Assembly: GCF_001667115.1 (NCBI RefSeq) | Contig: NZ_LZIJ01000073.1 | Coordinates: 30,296-94,295 of the forward strand | Source: Mycobacterium sp. 852002-51163_SCH5372311 | GTDB taxonomy: Bacteria; Actinomycetota; Actinomycetes; Mycobacteriales; Mycobacteriaceae | DNA: 64,000 nucleotides | Reading direction: 5' to 3' | In this document: one piece after another, positions 1 through 9,247 of the stretch | Numbering within the stretch: the stretch's first letter is position 1 | Layout: each line of letters begins with the position of its first letter | Program-made: the position numbers and the translations under genes | Notes under the pieces: generated by a model | Database searches by the model: none | The model's input: only the letters and a program-made list of their open reading frames with translations | What the model was told of the DNA's origin: nothing

Positions 1-898
1 CTTCGTGGCTGAAATGCCCTGCGCCGGCAATGGATAAGTAGCGTCCGTGCGGAGCGTAGTGCTGCGTGCGGTCGACGGGGTCGGCCAGCACGTAGGGGTC
101 CGCGTCGCCGCGCAGGTGCAGCAATGGCAGGCCGAGCTGTTGGGACATCGACTTGATGAAGCGCCGACCCTCGTCGCGCAGCTGACTGCGAACCGCCCAG
201 CGCTGGTACTCGAGTGCGCAGTGCGCTGCACCGGGAATCCGAATCGCCTGCCGCAGATGTCCGATTGTGAGTGAAAAGTCTTCAGAAGCAACCCATTTGG
301 CCGAGCTACGGCTGCGGACCAGCCGCTCGATCTCATCGGAATTGTGTCGGGTGAGCAGCCGCTCCGGCCACAGCGGCACCTGGTAGCGCAGCAGCGTCGG
401 CAACAGCGCCCGGCTCTGGTCGCGCCGGGTCAGCGTGGACCTCCGCAACGCGGCCGGATGCGGTGAGCTGATCAGCGCGATGGCACGCACCAGCCGTGAA
501 TGCAGTAATGCGGTGGCCCAGCAGGTCAGCCCGCCGTCGGCGTGGCCGATCAGGGTTGCCGAAGAGTGTCCGAGCGCCCGTATCAGCCCGGCGGTGTCGC
601 CGGCGAGCGTCCAGCCGTCGTAGCCGCGCGGAGGCTTGTCGCTACCGCCGTAGCCGCGCAAATCGACCGCGACCACGCGTGCTCCGGTCAGTTCACGCAG
701 CTGGTGCCGCCACGACCACCAAAACGAGCCGAAACCGTGCAGCAGGATCACCAGTGGCCGCGCCGTGGCCGGCTCGGTGGGACTATTCGGATCAGTCGCC
801 ACGGCTTCGACGACGTGGAACCGGATGCCGTTGGCGTGCACGTCCAGATGGCGCCATGGCCCGTCGATGCGGACCACCGACGGATCTGGTGCTGGCAT
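1..898 (-). CDS. ephE: Epoxide hydrolase / alpha-beta hydrolase EphE, 3' end outside window
   Basis: Alpha/beta-hydrolase of the epoxide hydrolase type, expected to open epoxides by an Asp nucleophile. Translation of the reverse strand starts MPAPDPSVVRIDG and shows the oxyanion-hole motif LHGFG, the nucleophile elbow GHADGG (Asp in the place where lipases carry Ser) and, close to the window edge, GAGHFSH with the catalytic His. Only the last few codons are missing. The ATG directly follows the stop codon of the upstream membrane protein gene with no intervening base, so the two are translationally coupled. The homologue in M. tuberculosis is Rv3670 (by gene order). The natural substrate is unknown. 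Confidence 0.88.
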   Translation of the reverse strand, partial: MPAPDPSVVRIDGPWRHLDVHANGIRFHVVEAVATDPNSPTEPATARPLVILLHGFGSFWWSWRHQLRELTGARVVAVDLRGYGGSDKPPRGYDGWTLAGDTAGLIRALGHSSATLIGHADGGLTCWATALLHSRLVRAIALISSPHPAALRRSTLTRRDQSRALLPTLLRYQVPLWPERLLTRHNSDEIERLVRSRSSAKWVASEDFSLTIGHLRQAIRIPGAAHCALEYQRWAVRSQLRDEGRRFIKSMSQQLGLPLLHLRGDADPYVLADPVDRTQHYAPHGRYLSIAGAGHFSHE

Positions 899-1423
899 CT
901 ACCAACCTGAGGGGTCGGCGGGCTTCTTCAGATCCGTGCCATCGGACGTGATTGCCTTGGGGGCCCCGGGCTTGTCGTGGCCCGGGGTGAGCGCGGTTCG
1001 CGTCTCCTTGACCGATTCGATGGTCTCGCGCGGCCCGCGGATCCGGCGGACCTTCAGGTAGCCGAACAGGGCCAGCACCGCGCCGACGACGATCATGATC
1101 GCAAACACGATCAGGAACGCCACCCACCGCCACAGCCAGGTGTCGAGCAGCTCGGCGAGGAAGAAGAAGAAAAAGAACGTGGAATAGAACAGCACCACCA
1201 GCGCAGCGATGAAGAACACGCTGCCGGTCAGGCCCTTCTTGACGTCACGGGTGATCTCGGCACGGGCAAGTTCGACCTCGGCGCGCACCAGCGTGGACAT
1301 TTGCGTCGTCGCGTCTTTGATCAGGTCACCGATCGACGGATCGCCCGACCGCGCATGCGGATCGGCCAACGGAATCGTGGTCAAGGTGCTGGGCACACCG
1401 TTCGTGTGATCGGCTTTGCTCAC
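899..1423 (-). CDS. Small membrane protein, phage-holin-like family (Rv3669-like)
   Basis: A 174-residue membrane protein. The N-terminal 60 residues are hydrophilic and helical (IGDLIKDATTQMSTLVRAEVELARAEI), which is the typical start of the actinobacterial holin-superfamily/DUF1469 proteins. Two strong membrane segments follow at about residues 65-90, with an unusual run of six Phe, and 95-120. The C-terminal 50 residues are charged and probably cytoplasmic. It is the first gene of a two-gene unit with ephE, whose ATG abuts this stop codon. Function unknown; such proteins are often encoded next to envelope or stress genes. The family call is from sequence pattern only. Confidence 0.8.
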   Translation of the reverse strand: MSKADHTNGVPSTLTTIPLADPHARSGDPSIGDLIKDATTQMSTLVRAEVELARAEITRDVKKGLTGSVFFIAALVVLFYSTFFFFFFLAELLDTWLWRWVAFLIVFAIMIVVGAVLALFGYLKVRRIRGPRETIESVKETRTALTPGHDKPGAPKAITSDGTDLKKPADPSGW

Positions 1424-1648
1424 AGACGGTCCTTTCGGTTTACTTGCCCGGTTCGCTGTCGTCGCGGTTCATGTTGCCATGTGGTGCTCTGCCAGACGAG
1501 GCCAGCCACAGCACACTGGAGGAGTGACGATCAATCGCCCGACCAATTGACGGCCATCGCAATTCGGGCTGAGCGGGCAGCGGCAGCCGATCATTTAGAC
1601 TGGCGCACCTGTTCTCCGACGTTCAACCAGCCAGACAGGAGTTTCCCT

Positions 1649-2344
1649 GTGCATACAGTGCACCGGTGGGTCGCGATGGCGGTCGCCGCCATGCTCTGGG
1701 CACTGGTTGGATTGCCTACGACTGCGTCGGCTGACGACAGGATCCCGTTGGGCGGTGGGGCGGGCATCGTCGTCAACGGGGACACCATGTGCACCCTGAC
1801 CACGATCGGTACCGATCGCACCGGTCAGCTCGTCGGCTTCACGTCCGCGCACTGCGGAAGTCCGGGTGCTCAGGTCGCCGCGGAGGTCGCGGAAAACCGG
1901 GGTCCGCTGGGCGTCATGGTCGCCGGCAACGACACCCTGGACTATGCGGTGATCAAGTTCGACCCGGCCAAGGTGGCGCCGGTGGCCAACTACAACGGCT
2001 TCGTGATCAACGGCATCGGGCCGGACCCGGCGTTCGGCGAGATCGCCTGCAAGCAGGGGCGCACCACGGGGAACTCCTGCGGCGTCACCTGGGGGATGGG
2101 TCAGACGCCGGGCACCATCGTCATGCAGGTCTGCGGACGCCCAGGAGATTCGGGGGCGCCGGTGACCGTCAACAATCTGCTGGTCGGCATGATCCACGGC
2201 GCCTTCAGCGACAACCTGCCGACCTGCGTCATCAAGTACATTCCGCTGCACACGCCGGCGGTGGTGATGGACTTCAACTCGATACTGGCCGACGTCACCG
2301 CCAAGAATCGCCCCGGCGCGGGTTTCGTGCCGGTGCCGGGCTGA
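1649..2344 (+). CDS. Secreted trypsin-like serine protease (S1 family, Rv3668c-like)
   Basis: A 231-residue exported protease. GTG is chosen as start because AGGAG lies seven bases upstream, and the protein then begins with a Sec signal peptide (VHTVHRWVAMAVAAMLWALV, cleavage near TASA/DD). The chymotrypsin-fold triad is visible: His in FTSAHCG, Asp in TLDYAVIKF, and Ser in GRPGDSGAPV. Four Cys residues could form disulfides. The frame stays open far upstream of the start, antisense to the neighbouring membrane gene; that part lacks family features and is ignored. The homologue Rv3668c is a poorly studied putative protease. Confidence 0.88.
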   Translation: MHTVHRWVAMAVAAMLWALVGLPTTASADDRIPLGGGAGIVVNGDTMCTLTTIGTDRTGQLVGFTSAHCGSPGAQVAAEVAENRGPLGVMVAGNDTLDYAVIKFDPAKVAPVANYNGFVINGIGPDPAFGEIACKQGRTTGNSCGVTWGMGQTPGTIVMQVCGRPGDSGAPVTVNNLLVGMIHGAFSDNLPTCVIKYIPLHTPAVVMDFNSILADVTAKNRPGAGFVPVPG

Positions 2345-2374
2345 GGGGGTCGGGTATCGAGTCCGCGGTCAACA

Positions 2375-2414
2375 CGTCGAGACTGCGCTCACGGCGTCGA
2401 GCCTGCGTCTACGG
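2375..2414. repeat. Tandem pair of imperfect 20-bp repeats in the intergenic region
   Basis: Two adjacent 20-bp units, CGTCGAGACTGCGCTCACGG and CGTCGAGCCTGCGTCTACGG, differ at three positions. They sit between the convergent protease and acs genes. A related sequence (GCCGAGACTGCGGTGAGGGC) lies just after tilS near 47628. Such short motifs recur between mycobacterial genes; role unknown. Confidence 0.5.
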
Positions 2415-2477
2415 CTAGGGGCAGGCGCATTTTTTCGCCCTGGCCGCAGACTCGATGAGCCCAGAATGTCGCGCGAG

Positions 2478-4442
2478 TTACTTGGCCGCCTTGATCGCGT
2501 CGAACACGCCGGGATCGAGGAGCGTTGACGTGTCGCCAAGCTCGCGGTTTTCGGCGACGTCGCGCAACAACCTGCGCATGATTTTGCCGCTGCGGGTCTT
2601 GGGCAACTCCGGCACGACGTGAATCTCGCGCGGTTTGGCGATCGGCGAGATCTCCCGGGCCACCTCGGCGCGCAGCTCCTCGACGGTTCCTTCGTGTGCG
2701 TCGTCGCTGTTGCACAGGACGACGAAGGCGCAAATGGCTTGGCCGGTGGTGTCGTCGGTGACTCCGACCACCGCAGCCTCGGCGACACCGGAGTGGCCGA
2801 CGAGAGCCGATTCCACTTCGGCGGTGGAAATGCGGTGCCCGGACACGTTCATCACGTCGTCGATGCGGCCCAGCACCCAGATCGCTCCGTCGGGGTCGGA
2901 GCGGGCACCATCGCCGGCGAAGTAGAAGCCCTTGTCGGCGAATTTCGACCAGTAGGTTTCCCGGTAGCGGTCCGGGTCACCCCAGATGCCGCGCAGCATC
3001 GACGGCCAGGGCTGGTCCACGACCAGATAGCCGCTGATGTGCCCCGCCTCGTCATCGGCGGGCTCCAGCGGATCACCATGGTCGTCAACGATTTTGGCTG
3101 AGATGCCGGGCAGCGGTGCCATCGCCGAACCGGGTTTGGCCGCAGCCACTCCGGGCAGCGGCGAGATCATCGCTGAGCCGGTCTCGGTCTGCCACCAGGT
3201 ATCCACCACCGGAACCCGGCCTGCGCCAAGGACATCGCGGTACCAGCGCCAAGCCTCGGGGTTGATCGGTTCCCCGACCGAGCCCAGCAGTCGAATGCTG
3301 GACAGGTCATGGGAGTCGGGAATTTGCCTACCCCACTTCATGAACGTCCGGATCAACGTGGGTGCAGCGTAATAGATTGTGACGCCGTACTTTTCGATGA
3401 TCTGGAAGTGCCGGTGTTCATCAGGAGTGTTGGGCGTGCCCTCGTAGAGAACCTCGGTGATGCCGTTGCACAGTGGACCGTAAACGCCGTAGGTGTGGCC
3501 GGTGACCCAGCCGATGTCTGCGGTACACCAGAACACGTCGGTTTCGGGCTTGACGTCGAAAATGGCGTGCATCGTGTAGCCACACTGGGTGAGGTAGCCG
3601 CCGCTGGTATGCACGATGCCTTTGGGCTTGCCGGTGGTACCCGACGTGTACAGCAAGAACAGCGGCTGCTCGGCATCGAACGGTTCCGGGGTGTGCTCGG
3701 GTGACGCGGAGTCGACGGCGTCGTGCCACCACAGGTCGCGGCCGTCTTTCCAGGGCACGTCAATCCCGGTGCGCCGCACCACGATAACGTGCTCGACGGG
3801 ACTGTCCGGTCCTTCGACCGCCTCGTCCGCGGCGTCCTTCAGCGGCGCCGGCTTGCCGCGGCGGAATTGTCCGTCGGTCGTGATCAGCAGCTTGGCTTCG
3901 GCGTCGGCGATCCGGGCGCGCAGTGCCTTGGCGGTGAAGCCGGCGAACACCACGCTGTGCATGACCCCCAATCGCGCGCAGGCCAACATGGCGATCACTG
4001 CTTCGGGAATCAACGGCATGTAGATCGCGACGCGATCACCGGCCGAAAGACCGAGATCGGTCAAAGCGTTGGCAGCCTTGCAGACCTGCGTCTGCAGATC
4101 GGAATACGTCAAACTTTGGCTGTCGCCGACCGGCTCGCCCTCCCAGTGGATAGCGACCCGATCGCCGTGGCCGGCCTCGACGTGGCGGTCCACGCAGTTA
4201 TAGGCGACATTGAGCTTGCCGCCGACAAACCATTTGGCGAATGGTGCATCCGACCAGTCCAACACCTCGGTAAAGGGTGTCTCCCACGACAGCCGCTCGG
4301 CTTGCTTGGCCCAGAACGCCAGCCGGTCTTCCTCTGCCTCCCGATAGAGATCCTCGCGGGCGTTGGCTTGCTCTACGAACTGTGCGGGCGGCGGATACGA
4401 CGGCGGGCCCTGGTGAGGTCCTTCGGCATCGGTGTCGCTCAC
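2478..4442 (-). CDS. acs: Acetyl-coenzyme A synthetase
   Basis: Converts acetate, ATP and CoA to acetyl-CoA through acetyl-AMP. The 654-residue length is normal for Acs. Visible motifs: the AMP-binding P-loop YTSGTTGKPKGIVH, the DTWWQTETG motif, the hinge region FYFAGDGARSDPDG with WVLGRIDD, and the C-terminal PKTRSGKIMRR, whose Lys is the conserved reversible acetylation site. Start is GTG with AGGAGAG about eight bases upstream. In M. tuberculosis (Rv3667) the gene neighbours dppABCD; here two PPE genes lie between them. Confidence 0.97.
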   Translation of the reverse strand: MSDTDAEGPHQGPPSYPPPAQFVEQANAREDLYREAEEDRLAFWAKQAERLSWETPFTEVLDWSDAPFAKWFVGGKLNVAYNCVDRHVEAGHGDRVAIHWEGEPVGDSQSLTYSDLQTQVCKAANALTDLGLSAGDRVAIYMPLIPEAVIAMLACARLGVMHSVVFAGFTAKALRARIADAEAKLLITTDGQFRRGKPAPLKDAADEAVEGPDSPVEHVIVVRRTGIDVPWKDGRDLWWHDAVDSASPEHTPEPFDAEQPLFLLYTSGTTGKPKGIVHTSGGYLTQCGYTMHAIFDVKPETDVFWCTADIGWVTGHTYGVYGPLCNGITEVLYEGTPNTPDEHRHFQIIEKYGVTIYYAAPTLIRTFMKWGRQIPDSHDLSSIRLLGSVGEPINPEAWRWYRDVLGAGRVPVVDTWWQTETGSAMISPLPGVAAAKPGSAMAPLPGISAKIVDDHGDPLEPADDEAGHISGYLVVDQPWPSMLRGIWGDPDRYRETYWSKFADKGFYFAGDGARSDPDGAIWVLGRIDDVMNVSGHRISTAEVESALVGHSGVAEAAVVGVTDDTTGQAICAFVVLCNSDDAHEGTVEELRAEVAREISPIAKPREIHVVPELPKTRSGKIMRRLLRDVAENRELGDTSTLLDPGVFDAIKAAK

Positions 4443-4580
4443 TGGCTTCTCTCCTGGGTCGAGGCGCTGCCGTGCGGTGGGCCGATCGGGTCTCGGCTCG
4501 CGCCTGCGAGCCTAGCGCCGCAACGATGGGCGCGCAGCGAGCGAGGCATCCGCGGCGAGGGCATCCACGGCGACGCCGTC

Positions 4581-5882
4581 TTAGCCGGCCGACGGCGAAT
4601 GGGGAATCAGGGACGGACGGAACCCAACTCGCAGCGCACCTTCGGATTCGCGTCCCACCATGCCGCCCAGCGGCAGTCTGGAAATCGCGGGTCCGCTCGC
4701 TGTCGACGGCGTCCCGGCCGGTACGACGCCGGTATGGATGGGCGCCGGCGCAGTCATCGGCACGGCTTGCGCCGCTTGAGAGCCCCAACTCGGAGGCACT
4801 GACAAAGTCCCCAGCGGCGTCGCTTGGCCCAGGCTCGCTGCCGCGCCGGATCCGCCCGAAGGACCCAAAACTCCGGCACCACCGAGCTGTCCCAAGGCGC
4901 CCAACGGTCCCAATCCTGCGGACTCGCTCAACTCGTCCGCGCCGGTGAAGTCCATGCCTACGCCGATCAAATCCAGGCCCACACCTCCGCCGTCCAAACC
5001 CACCAGACCGAACGCGTCCATGCCGAGACCCGCGGTGTCCTCAGCCAAGCCCAGTTCCTCACCGCTAAGACCGGTCAGGCCCGTCGCCGCGCCCTCGAGA
5101 GCGCCGGCGCTTTTGCCGACGCCCTTCATGCCTGACACGCCGGCGAGGCCGGAAACCGCGGCAACCGGCGCCGATGCCGCAGACGACATGCCCGACGAGG
5201 CAATCGTGCCCGCGGTTGACGATCCGGGCGTCGCCAGACCCTGCAGCGTCTGGGGCACCGTGGACATCAGGTGCGTCGACGCCGTGTGCGCCACAGCGCC
5301 GGCACGAGTGCCCGCCGCATGCGCGACCGCGCCAGCCTGGGCGCCAACGCCACCGGGGCTGGTCGTCTGCGGCGGCGGGGTGAACGCCGTAACAGCCGAC
5401 GCGGCAGCAGAACTCGCCGCGTAGCCGTACATCGCCGCGACGTCCTGGGCCCACATCTCCGCGTACTCCGCTTCGTTGGCCATGATCGCAGGCGTGTTCT
5501 GCCCCAGCAGGTTGGTCGCCACCAACGTCGCCAACTGAACCCGGTTGGCCGCCACCATCGGCGGCGGCACCGTCATCGCATAGGCGGTTTCGAAGGCGCC
5601 GGCAGCCGCGGTGGCTTGCCTGGCCGCCTCTTCGCACTGGGTGGCGGTGGCTCTCATCCAGACCAGGTAGGGCGTGACCGCGGCCGCCATCGACATCGAC
5701 GACGGGCCGATCCACGATTGCCCGGTCAGCCGTGTCATTACCGACTGATAGCCCCCGGCGGCGGTGTGCAGTTCGGCGGCCAGCGCGTCCCATCCCGCCG
5801 AGGCCGCCAGCATGGGTGCTGCCCCGGGGCCCGTATACATGCGGCTGGAGTTGATCTCTGGTGGTAGTCCGGCAAAATCCAT
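4581..5882 (-). CDS. PPE family protein, SVP subfamily (first of two)
   Basis: A 433-residue PPE protein. It starts [16 protein letters not shown], the PPE signature, followed by the helical PPE domain to about residue 175 with the WxG turn (SWIGPSS) and the helical hairpin partner site for a PE protein. The C-terminal part is rich in Gly/Leu/Ala and contains GTLSVPPSW, the GxxSVPxxW motif that defines the PPE-SVP subfamily. A Shine-Dalgarno-like AAGGAAC precedes the ATG. PPE proteins are normally exported by ESX systems, usually ESX-5, with a PE partner; no PE or Esx gene is present here. The gene follows a second PPE on the same strand, so they may be co-transcribed. Confidence 0.93.
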   Translation of the reverse strand: MDFAGLPPEINSSRMYTGPGAAPMLAASAGWDALAAELHTAAGGYQSVMTRLTGQSWIGPSSMSMAAAVTPYLVWMRATATQCEEAARQATAAAGAFETAYAMTVPPPMVAANRVQLATLVATNLLGQNTPAIMANEAEYAEMWAQDVAAMYGYAASSAAASAVTAFTPPPQTTSPGGVGAQAGAVAHAAGTRAGAVAHTASTHLMSTVPQTLQGLATPGSSTAGTIASSGMSSAASAPVAAVSGLAGVSGMKGVGKSAGALEGAATGLTGLSGEELGLAEDTAGLGMDAFGLVGLDGGGVGLDLIGVGMDFTGADELSESAGLGPLGALGQLGGAGVLGPSGGSGAAASLGQATPLGTLSVPPSWGSQAAQAVPMTAPAPIHTGVVPAGTPSTASGPAISRLPLGGMVGRESEGALRVGFRPSLIPHSPSAG

Positions 5883-5986
5883 CCCAGTTCCTTGGGTTTA
5901 GGGGTTGATCGATTTGAGGTTTTTGAGCAAATAGCGGTCGCGGTTACTGCCGTCGCGCCGGTTTGGCCGAGGCGTTCCGCTGTTGC

Positions 5987-6922
5987 TTACGTCGCGCTGC
6001 GCCCGGGTCGTCCACTCAGCCGGCGCCCGATCGCAACGGCAGCGCTCTGGAATTCGGTTTCGAAAGTCCCGGCCGGCGGCGCCGGTAGCCAGGCCTGCGG
6101 TACCGACAGGACTCCGATCGACATGCCGCGGCCGACACCGGCGACGACGGACGCGCGGTTCGACCGGACCGCTTTGGTCGCACCCGCGATCGCGACGGCG
6201 ATCGGAACGCTGGCGTGTTTTGCGAAACCCAGCCGCAGCGAACTCAGCTTCGACAGAGGCGACGACATCGACAGCAGAGCCTTGCCGAACCGCGTGGACG
6301 AGGCCGAGGACAGCGCCCTGAGTGGTCGGGGCAGCATGGAAATCAGTTGTGCGCCAGCGGATATGACCTCAGCGTCATCGTCGTCGTCGGATGTCTGGGC
6401 GGGTCCGGCGGCCGGCGGCGACACGAAGTGCTGCAGGTTCGAGGCCGCCGCCGAGGCGTCGGCGTAGGCGTACATCGCGGCGGCGTCCTGGACCCACATC
6501 TTTTCGTAATCGGCCTCGGCTGCCGCGATTGCCGGGTGGTTCTGGCCCCAGAAGTTCGCCGTCACCAATGACGTCCGCAAGGCGCGGTTGGCCATGATCA
6601 GCTGTGGGGGGACCGTCGCCGCAAACGCCGATTGGAAGGCGTCGGCAGCCGCTCTGGCCTGGCGCGCCGTGTGCTGCGCCGATGCGGCAGTGGCATTCAG
6701 CCACCCCAGGTACGGTGCCGCGGCTTGACCCATCGCCGTGGCCGCTGCGCCCTGCCATCCGTCGACCAATGCAGAGGTCATGGCATGGTAGTCGGCGGCC
6801 GCCTCGTACAGCTGGCCGGCCAGTTCGTCCCAGGCCGTCGCGGCGGCCAACATCGACCCCGGCCCGGGGCCGTGATACATCCGTGCGGAGTTGATCTCCG
6901 GCGGTAACATCCCGAAATCCAC
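5987..6922 (-). CDS. PPE family protein, SVP subfamily (second of two)
   Basis: A 311-residue PPE protein. GTG is preferred as start because the PPE signature VDFGMLPPEINSARMY then lies at the N terminus and AGGAG lies ten bases upstream; an in-frame ATG 14 codons earlier would add an atypical leader. The PPE domain contains the WxG turn (DGWQGAAATAM). The short C-terminal part holds GVLSVPQAW, the GxxSVPxxW motif, near residue 275. It is followed after about 100 bases by the other PPE gene. Likely an ESX substrate; no PE partner is adjacent. Confidence 0.92.
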   Translation of the reverse strand: MDFGMLPPEINSARMYHGPGPGSMLAAATAWDELAGQLYEAAADYHAMTSALVDGWQGAAATAMGQAAAPYLGWLNATAASAQHTARQARAAADAFQSAFAATVPPQLIMANRALRTSLVTANFWGQNHPAIAAAEADYEKMWVQDAAAMYAYADASAAASNLQHFVSPPAAGPAQTSDDDDDAEVISAGAQLISMLPRPLRALSSASSTRFGKALLSMSSPLSKLSSLRLGFAKHASVPIAVAIAGATKAVRSNRASVVAGVGRGMSIGVLSVPQAWLPAPPAGTFETEFQSAAVAIGRRLSGRPGRSAT

Positions 6923-7078
6923 TGCTGGATCGCTCCTGGAAGCTGAGTTGCGCGGATAGACCAAGGCTGCCGCTGACTGCGTCTCGGCTTGTCGCCGCGT
7001 GCTCTACCGCGGGATTGGTGAACCGTCAGTTCCGGCAAAGGCCTTGTAACGCAGGGGAATTGCCCGGCGGCTGACCGG

Positions 7079-7522
7079 TCAGCGCCGGGCGACGCAGAGT
7101 TGGGTCAAAATATCTTGGCCGGCGAGGACGGTGGCGGGTGCTCGCGAACGGACGTCGCCCTGCCGCTGCGTCCCGGCGACCCAGGTAACCGAGGGCGGCG
7201 ACCACGCGCCGCGAGGTTCGCACACCGACCAGGTGCTGGGCCGATCACGCCTCAGTCCGACGCCTTTGACTGCCTTGTCGTCCGAGGGGGAACCGCTGTC
7301 GAGATCGCCTACTGACGCGGAGCGGCGATTGGCGTGTGCCGGACCGGCGTTCGGGCCGATCAGTGCTGTTGCGGCGACCGATTGCGATGCGTCGGTCGAG
7401 ATGTCGGTCTGCAAAGTCCAGCTGCCCAAGGCAGCGCCGCAGACACACAACACGGCAACGACAGCGATGGCCGACTGCCACCGCGACCATCTAGACGGTT
7501 TGCCTGCAACCCGAAAACACAC
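7079..7522 (-). CDS. Hypothetical single-pass membrane or secreted protein
   Basis: Not recognised with certainty. From the GTG start the product would be 147 residues: a short basic start (GKPSRWSRWQ), one hydrophobic segment (SAIAVVAVLCVCGAALGSW), then an exported-looking tail ending in VLAGQDILTQLCVARR. An ATG at 7609 would give 176 residues but would run into the dppA promoter. The reading frame has the hydrophobic pattern of a real signal anchor, and it is the first gene of the strand carrying the two PPE genes. It could still be chance in high-GC DNA, so confidence is moderate. Confidence 0.5.
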   Translation of the reverse strand: MCFRVAGKPSRWSRWQSAIAVVAVLCVCGAALGSWTLQTDISTDASQSVAATALIGPNAGPAHANRRSASVGDLDSGSPSDDKAVKGVGLRRDRPSTWSVCEPRGAWSPPSVTWVAGTQRQGDVRSRAPATVLAGQDILTQLCVARR

Positions 7523-7610
7523 AGTAGTGCAACTGTAGCAGTGGGCAAGAATCTCTAGCCAGCGCGGCGCGTCGGCACCTGAGCTGACAGCGCGCCGCGA
7601 CGACAGCACC

Positions 7611-7616
7611 TATGGT
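7611..7616 (+). promoter_or_regulatory. -10 element for a leaderless dppA transcript
   Basis: TATGGT lies seven bases before the ATG at 7624. This TANNNT-to-start spacing is the standard arrangement of mycobacterial leaderless mRNAs, and it decides the dppA start over the in-frame ATG at 7612. Confidence 0.55.
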
Positions 7617-7623
7617 CGCTGTC

Positions 7624-9246
7624 ATGCGTCCGAGGTTGCGGGCCACGCTAGCTGCCGTCATCGCGGTGCTGGTGGCCGCGTTCCTGGCCGGTTGCGGTGG
7701 CGGGGTACTGAGCCCCGATGTGGTGGTGGTCAACGGCGGCGAACCGCCGAATCCGTTGATTCCGACCGGCACCAACGACAGCTTTGGCGGGCGGATCCTG
7801 GATCGGCTGTTCGCCGGCTTGGTCTCCTATGACGCCGCGGGCAAACCGACGCCGGAGGTGGCGCAGTCGATCGAGACCACCGACAACGTCAACTATCGAA
7901 TCCTCTTGAAACCCGGGTGGAAGTTCACCGACGGATCGCCGGTGACGGCCCACTCGTTCGTCGATGCGTGGAATTATGGAGCCCTGAGCGCCAATGCCCA
8001 ACTGCAACAAGAGTTTTTTAGCCCGATCGACGGTTTCGAGGATGTCGCCGGCGCACCGGGCGACGGAAAACCCACCACCATGTCCGGGTTGCGGGTGGTC
8101 AGCGATGGCGAATTCACCGTACGGCTCAAGGCGCCCACCGTCGACTTCCTGTTGAGACTGGGCCACAGCGCGTTCTATCCGCTGCCCGACAAGGCATTTC
8201 GTGACATGCCGGCATTCGGCCGCAGCCCGGTAGGCAACGGCCCCTACCGGCTGGCCGACGGCCCCGACGGTCCAGCCTGGGAACACAACGTCCGGATCGA
8301 CCTGAAACCCAACCCGGACTACCACGGCAACCGTAAGCCGCACAACAAGGGCCTGAGGTTCGAGTTCTACGCAAACCTGGATACCGCCTATGCCGATCTG
8401 CTGTCCGGCAATCTCGATGTGCTGGACACGATTCCGTCGAGCGCGCTGACCATCTACCAGCGTGACCTCGGCGGCAACGCCGCTAGTGGGCCGGCCGCGG
8501 TGAATCAGTCCCTCGACACCCCGTTGCGGTTGCCGCATTTCGGCGGCGAAGAGGGGCGACTGCGCCGGCTCGCCCTGTCGGCCGCGATCAACCGTCCGCA
8601 AATCTGCCGGCAGATTTTCGCCGGAACCCGCAGCCCCGCACGCGATTTCACCGCCAGATCGCTGCCGGGCTTCGATCCGAACCTGCCTGGCAACGACGTG
8701 CTGGACTTCAACCCCGAACGGGCCCGGCAACTATGGGCGCAAGCCAATGCGATCTCGGCGTGGAGCGGCCGTTACGCGATTGCCTACAACGCCGACAGCG
8801 CACACCAGGACTGGGTCGACGCGGTGGCCAACAGCATCAAGAACGTGCTGGGTATCGATGCCGCCGGCGTGCCGCAGCCGACGTTCGCGGGATTCCGTAC
8901 CCAGATCACCAACCGCAACATTGACACCGCGTTCCGCGCCGGCTGGCAGGGCGACTATCCGTCGATGGTGGAGTTCCTCGCCCCGCTGTTCGGGACCGGG
9001 GCGGGATCCAACGACGTCGGGTACTCCAGCAGGGAGTTCGACGCGGCACTGGCGACGGCAGAAGCAGCGCCCACCCTGGCTGAGTCCGCCGTGCTGACCA
9101 ATATCGCGCAGCGAATCCTGTTGCACGACATGCCTACTGTGCCGTTGTGGGACAACATCGCGGTGGTCGGCTGGTCGTCGTCGGTACATGGCGTCACGGT
9201 CACCTGGAACGGATTGCCCGACTACGAGAACATCGTGAAGGCCTGA
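7624..9246 (+). CDS. dppA: Peptide ABC transporter substrate-binding lipoprotein
   Basis: The extracytoplasmic binding component of the DppABCD importer, 540 residues, SBP family 5. It has a lipoprotein signal (MRPRLRATLAAVIAVLVAAF then LAGC with the lipidated Cys), followed by a full-length SBP_bac_5 domain (DGSPVTAHSFVDAWNYG, a family hallmark). The family binds di- or oligopeptides; in M. tuberculosis Dpp has also been implicated in haem uptake (known, not visible here). It is the first gene of a compact operon with dppB one base downstream. The start is set by the TANNNT box seven bases upstream. Confidence 0.93.
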   Translation: MRPRLRATLAAVIAVLVAAFLAGCGGGVLSPDVVVVNGGEPPNPLIPTGTNDSFGGRILDRLFAGLVSYDAAGKPTPEVAQSIETTDNVNYRILLKPGWKFTDGSPVTAHSFVDAWNYGALSANAQLQQEFFSPIDGFEDVAGAPGDGKPTTMSGLRVVSDGEFTVRLKAPTVDFLLRLGHSAFYPLPDKAFRDMPAFGRSPVGNGPYRLADGPDGPAWEHNVRIDLKPNPDYHGNRKPHNKGLRFEFYANLDTAYADLLSGNLDVLDTIPSSALTIYQRDLGGNAASGPAAVNQSLDTPLRLPHFGGEEGRLRRLALSAAINRPQICRQIFAGTRSPARDFTARSLPGFDPNLPGNDVLDFNPERARQLWAQANAISAWSGRYAIAYNADSAHQDWVDAVANSIKNVLGIDAAGVPQPTFAGFRTQITNRNIDTAFRAGWQGDYPSMVEFLAPLFGTGAGSNDVGYSSREFDAALATAEAAPTLAESAVLTNIAQRILLHDMPTVPLWDNIAVVGWSSSVHGVTVTWNGLPDYENIVKA

Positions 9247-9247
9247 A

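Noticed and set aside
977..1648. Upstream extension of the protease reading frame
   Set aside because: Antisense to the holin-like gene, no family similarity; signal peptide and AGGAG fix the start at 1649.
2418..2446. Terminator candidate with a T-run between the protease and acs
   Set aside because: The T-run lies in the loop and the arms pair only partly, so it was not called.
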